A stretch of 8,928 nucleotides of DNA from Planctomycetaceae bacterium (GTDB lineage: Bacteria > Planctomycetota > Planctomycetia > Pirellulales > Thermoguttaceae): positions 1 through 8,928 of the forward strand of contig JAITQJ010000396.1 of the NCBI GenBank assembly GCA_031288955.1, read 5' to 3'. How positions within the stretch are numbered: the stretch's first letter is position 1; the number at the start of each line of letters is the position of its first letter. Position numbers and translations under genes: made by a program. Shown here piece after piece: positions 7,644-8,928 of the stretch. Below the pieces are notes generated by a model. That model was not told the origin of the DNA, did no database searches, and saw only the letters and a program-made list of their open reading frames with translations.

Positions 7644-8576
7644 CTACTGCACAACCAATTCGATGCGGTTGTTTTTCGCTCTGCCTTCGGGCGTGCCGTT
7701 GTCGGCTGCTGGTCGGCTGCGTCCATAACTGCTGGTGCGGATACTTGATGCGTCCCATTTCAGGGCGTTGATGAAAAACTCCATTACCGCCATCGACTTT
7801 ATCGATGAAATGTCGTGCTTTTGCAGCGCATTTTTCGGGTCGCCGATAAGACTGTCTGTATGTCCCTCAATTTCTAAAACCATCTTCGGCTGCGACGCTT
7901 TCAGTTCGGCGGCAATCGTCCGTAAAGTCTCTTCACCCTCCGCCGTCAACTGATGCGTGTTCGGCATAAATAATACGCTGTCAACGACGGCAATATGTGT
8001 CCGCTTTTGCTCGTCAAGCGAAACCGTTACACCCTGTTTGTTAATAGCGGGCAACTTCGGAATCTCTGCCGAAGCGTTTTGCAGCGTCTTCGGCGGTTCA
8101 GGCATTAGATTCGGCAGCGCAGGTTCAGCCGGTGCCGGAGTTGAACGTTCCGCCTGCCGAAGTTTTTCCTTCAACGCGTTGACTTCCGATTGCAGCCGTT
8201 CAATTTCCGCATCTGTCCGCACCGCAGGTGTTTGAGGTAAAACATCGGAGCGGGAAATGGACGGCACTTGTTCTGCGGCAGACGCTTTTTCCTGAATAAC
8301 TGTTTTTTGCGGTACTTCTTTTTGCAGTATTTCGTTCGGCAGCGGCGGACGGTACGTTGTGTAACTGACCGGCGGCGAAGATACCTGCGGGGACAAAGAG
8401 CCGGCGGCGTGCGTTTCCGGTACCGTTGTTTGCGGGGCAGAAACGGGGGATGGTGCAGGGGAACGCTGCGTTTTTGGAGAGAAACAACGGCACCCTGCTG
8501 GCGCAACAAGCGCAGCACACAGCAAACCTGCTATGTACACACACGCCATCCGATTGTTAGGAAACAATCCGAACAT
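7644..8576 (-). CDS. OmpA-family envelope protein with proline-rich linker and coiled coil
   Basis: This is a 310-residue exported protein that likely tethers the outer membrane or periplasm to peptidoglycan. Parts in order: an N-terminal hydrophobic signal (about 10-28) leading to C29 (APAGC, an imperfect lipobox with Pro at -3, so lipidation is possible but not certain); a Pro/Ser/Thr/Gln-rich linker (about 33-120); a short coiled coil with heptad spacing (AEIERLQSEVNALKEKLRQ, 123-141); a second Pro-rich stretch (146-176); and an OmpA C-terminal domain (about 195-310). The domain has IEGHTD (D241, equivalent to the peptidoglycan-contacting Asp) and EGRAKNNRIELVV at the end. The usual LSxxRA helix is ISSIKSM, so the conserved Arg appears to be Lys (K260). 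The start ATG 8574-8576 is the first after an in-frame stop at 8610-8612, but no Shine-Dalgarno sequence precedes it; M10 is an alternative start. It is convergent with the helical protein gene. Confidence 0.88.
   Translation of the reverse strand: MFGLFPNNRMACVYIAGLLCAALVAPAGCRCFSPKTQRSPAPSPVSAPQTTVPETHAAGSLSPQVSSPPVSYTTYRPPLPNEILQKEVPQKTVIQEKASAAEQVPSISRSDVLPQTPAVRTDAEIERLQSEVNALKEKLRQAERSTPAPAEPALPNLMPEPPKTLQNASAEIPKLPAINKQGVTVSLDEQKRTHIAVVDSVLFMPNTHQLTAEGEETLRTIAAELKASQPKMVLEIEGHTDSLIGDPKNALQKHDISSIKSMAVMEFFINALKWDASSIRTSSYGRSRPAADNGTPEGRAKNNRIELVVQ
7651..7676 (+). terminator. Terminator candidate for the + strand gene, inside the 3' end of the convergent OmpA-domain gene
   Basis: ACAACC (7651-7656) pairs perfectly with GGTTGT (7667-7672) across a 10-nt loop, with a T run at 7672-7676. 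On the + strand this has the stem plus U-run form of an intrinsic terminator for transcripts from the 6842 promoter. It lies within the last codons of the gene on the opposite strand, so the same bases also encode that protein's C-terminus. The stem is short and only moderately stable. Confidence 0.35.
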
Positions 8577-8694
8577 TATCCGGGGGAGATTTGGGGGACG
8601 AGTCCTGTTTCAGTAATATACCCCATAGAAGGCATCGGCTTTGAAAGAAATGTCTGTTTTGTCCGTTTTACGCTCGCCGTCATTCCAGTTTTAA

Positions 8695-8748
8695 CGGTTA
8701 GGGAAAAATGACTATTGGAATTCCTTTGAAAACATCATTTTCTAACCG
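8695..8748. repeat. Imperfect inverted repeat (CGGTTAG...CTAACCG)
   Basis: The left arm CGGTTAG (8695-8701) plus AAAATGA (8705-8711) is complementary to TCATTTT (8735-8741) plus CTAACCG (8742-8748). That gives 14 paired bases with a 3-nt bulge (GGA) and a loop of about 23 nt containing the palindrome GGAATTCC (8717-8724). It could be an RNA or DNA hairpin or one end of a small palindromic mobile repeat. No T-run follows, so it is not an intrinsic terminator. Confidence 0.6.
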
Positions 8749-8803
8749 CGAAAGCCGCGAATCACACGAAAAGGACAAAAAAAATTGATACAAAAATTTC
8801 GTG
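8746..8803. repeat. 9-bp periodic CCGCGAA-type motif with inverted CACGAAA/TTTCGTG arms
   Basis: CCGCGAA (8746-8752), CCGCGAA (8755-8761) and ACACGAA (8764-8770) repeat at exactly 9-bp intervals. The last unit, CACGAAA (8765-8771), is complementary to TTTCGTG (8797-8803) across an A-rich 25-nt spacer. The combination of a short periodic motif and an inverted partner resembles intergenic interspersed repeats (REP- or MITE-like). Copy number elsewhere in the genome cannot be seen from this window. Confidence 0.5.
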
Positions 8804-8812
8804 GTACCCCCC

Positions 8813-8829
8813 CCGTTGACAAATAACGG
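8813..8829. promoter_or_regulatory. Operator-like dyad overlapping the -35 box
   Basis: CCGTT (8813-8817) and AACGG (8825-8829) form a perfect 5-bp dyad around GACAAAT, centred on base 8821. It covers the whole -35 hexamer of the promoter for the gene at 8914. A dimeric repressor bound here would block RNA polymerase. No regulator gene is adjacent, and a 5-bp half-site can occur by chance. Confidence 0.25.
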
Positions 8830-8844
8830 CATATTGGGGAAAAT
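8816..8844 (+). promoter_or_regulatory. Sigma70-type promoter for the gene starting at 8914
   Basis: A perfect TTGACA (8816-8821) is followed by a 17-nt spacer and GAAAAT (8839-8844, 4 of 6 to TATAAT). Transcription would start near 8851, giving a leader of about 63 nt with a hairpin. A C8 homopolymer directly abuts the -35 box on its upstream side. Confidence 0.5.
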
Positions 8845-8862
8845 AGATGAAGTTTAACGATT

Positions 8863-8889
8863 AAAGCGGTTACGCTGTGTACCGCTTTT
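8863..8889 (+). promoter_or_regulatory. Leader hairpin, attenuator or mRNA-stabilising 5' stem-loop
   Basis: AAAGCGGT (8863-8870) and ACCGCTTT (8881-8888) form a perfect 8-bp stem with a 10-nt loop, followed by one more T and a pyrimidine stretch (TCCTTTC). It would begin about 12 nt into the transcript and end about 13 nt before the Shine-Dalgarno sequence. The stem plus UUUU ending is terminator-like, so it could attenuate transcription; it could equally protect the 5' end of the mRNA. No leader peptide or ligand-binding fold is evident. Confidence 0.5.
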
Positions 8890-8913
8890 CCTTTCACCCC
8901 CAGGAGAAATGCA

Positions 8914-8928
8914 ATGTTGAAGAAGATT
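8914..8928 (+). CDS. Start of an unidentified gene (truncated by window end)
   Basis: Only five codons are visible, reading MLKKI. They are supported by AGGAGA (8902-8907) at a normal distance of 6-7 nt and by the promoter and leader upstream. The basic start would fit a signal peptide or a prepilin-type N-terminus, but five residues cannot identify the product. Confidence 0.6.

Larger units (their letters stand above)
8577..8913. other. Structured intergenic region between divergent genes
   Basis: These 337 bases carry no convincing coding frame. They separate the start of the - strand OmpA-domain gene from the start of a + strand gene at 8914. From left to right they contain a C/G-run-rich stretch next to the OmpA-gene start (8580-8597), a T-rich stretch, two inverted repeats (8695-8748 and 8765-8803), a C8 run (8807-8814), a promoter with an overlapping dyad (8813-8844) and a leader hairpin (8863-8889). 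I found no tRNA-like cloverleaf or known riboswitch in it. No good -35/-10 pair for the OmpA-domain gene was recognised. Confidence 0.7.

Noticed and set aside
8615..8620. TATATT on the - strand as a -10 box for the OmpA-domain gene
   Set aside because: No acceptable -35 hexamer occurs at 16-19 nt upstream, so it is not a supported promoter.
8268..8711. 147-codon + strand open frame across the OmpA-gene start and the intergenic region
   Set aside because: Most of it is antisense to the well-supported OmpA-domain gene, its composition is Arg/Cys-rich and unlike a protein, and no ribosome binding site precedes it.
1..8928. CRISPR array, tRNA, rRNA, transposase, phage or defence genes
   Set aside because: No regularly spaced direct repeats of CRISPR size, no cloverleaf or rRNA-like stretches and no mobile-element or defence protein motifs were seen on either strand.

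Overview
The window reads as a chromosomal stretch from a diderm (Gram-negative-type) bacterium with roughly balanced base composition. A planctomycete or other PVC-group bacterium is my best guess. It rests on the overall gene mix: a LacZ-type GH2 enzyme, a giant membrane hybrid kinase, a futalosine-deaminase-like amidohydrolase, a secreted helical protein with a TolC-like pattern, and an OmpA-domain envelope protein. No rRNA or other marker gene is present, so this is tentative.

Layout. 1-1749 (+) is the C-terminal half of a LacZ-type beta-galactosidase, cut by the window edge and followed by a small terminator-like hairpin. A promoter candidate at 1852-1880 then leads into 1933-5658 (+), a 1241-residue membrane hybrid histidine kinase (very large extracytoplasmic sensor, HAMP, PAS, HisKA, HATPase, receiver). 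Only 25 nt later comes 5684-6778 (+), a metal-dependent deaminase of the amidohydrolase superfamily, probably in the same transcript. A near-consensus promoter (6842-6870) drives 6926-7513 (+), a secreted helical protein whose reading frame appears to be broken near its 3' end, with a plausible continuation to 7575. Convergent to it lies 7644-8576 (-), an envelope protein with a proline-rich linker, a coiled coil and an OmpA-type peptidoglycan-binding domain.

The last 337 non-coding bases (8577-8913) are the most structured DNA here. They hold two inverted repeats with an embedded 9-bp periodic motif, a run of eight C, a promoter whose -35 box sits inside a dyad, and a transcript leader with a perfect 8-bp hairpin. 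They lead into a gene of which only MLKKI is inside the window.

How the genes work together: apart from the kinase-deaminase pair, the genes look like independent units (carbohydrate breakdown, signalling, cofactor or nucleoside metabolism, cell envelope). I see no phage, transposase, CRISPR array, toxin-antitoxin pair or recognisable defence system, and no clear novel multi-gene system. The points most worth following up are the oversized sensor domain, the possible frameshift at 7504-7510, and the structured intergenic region at the right end.
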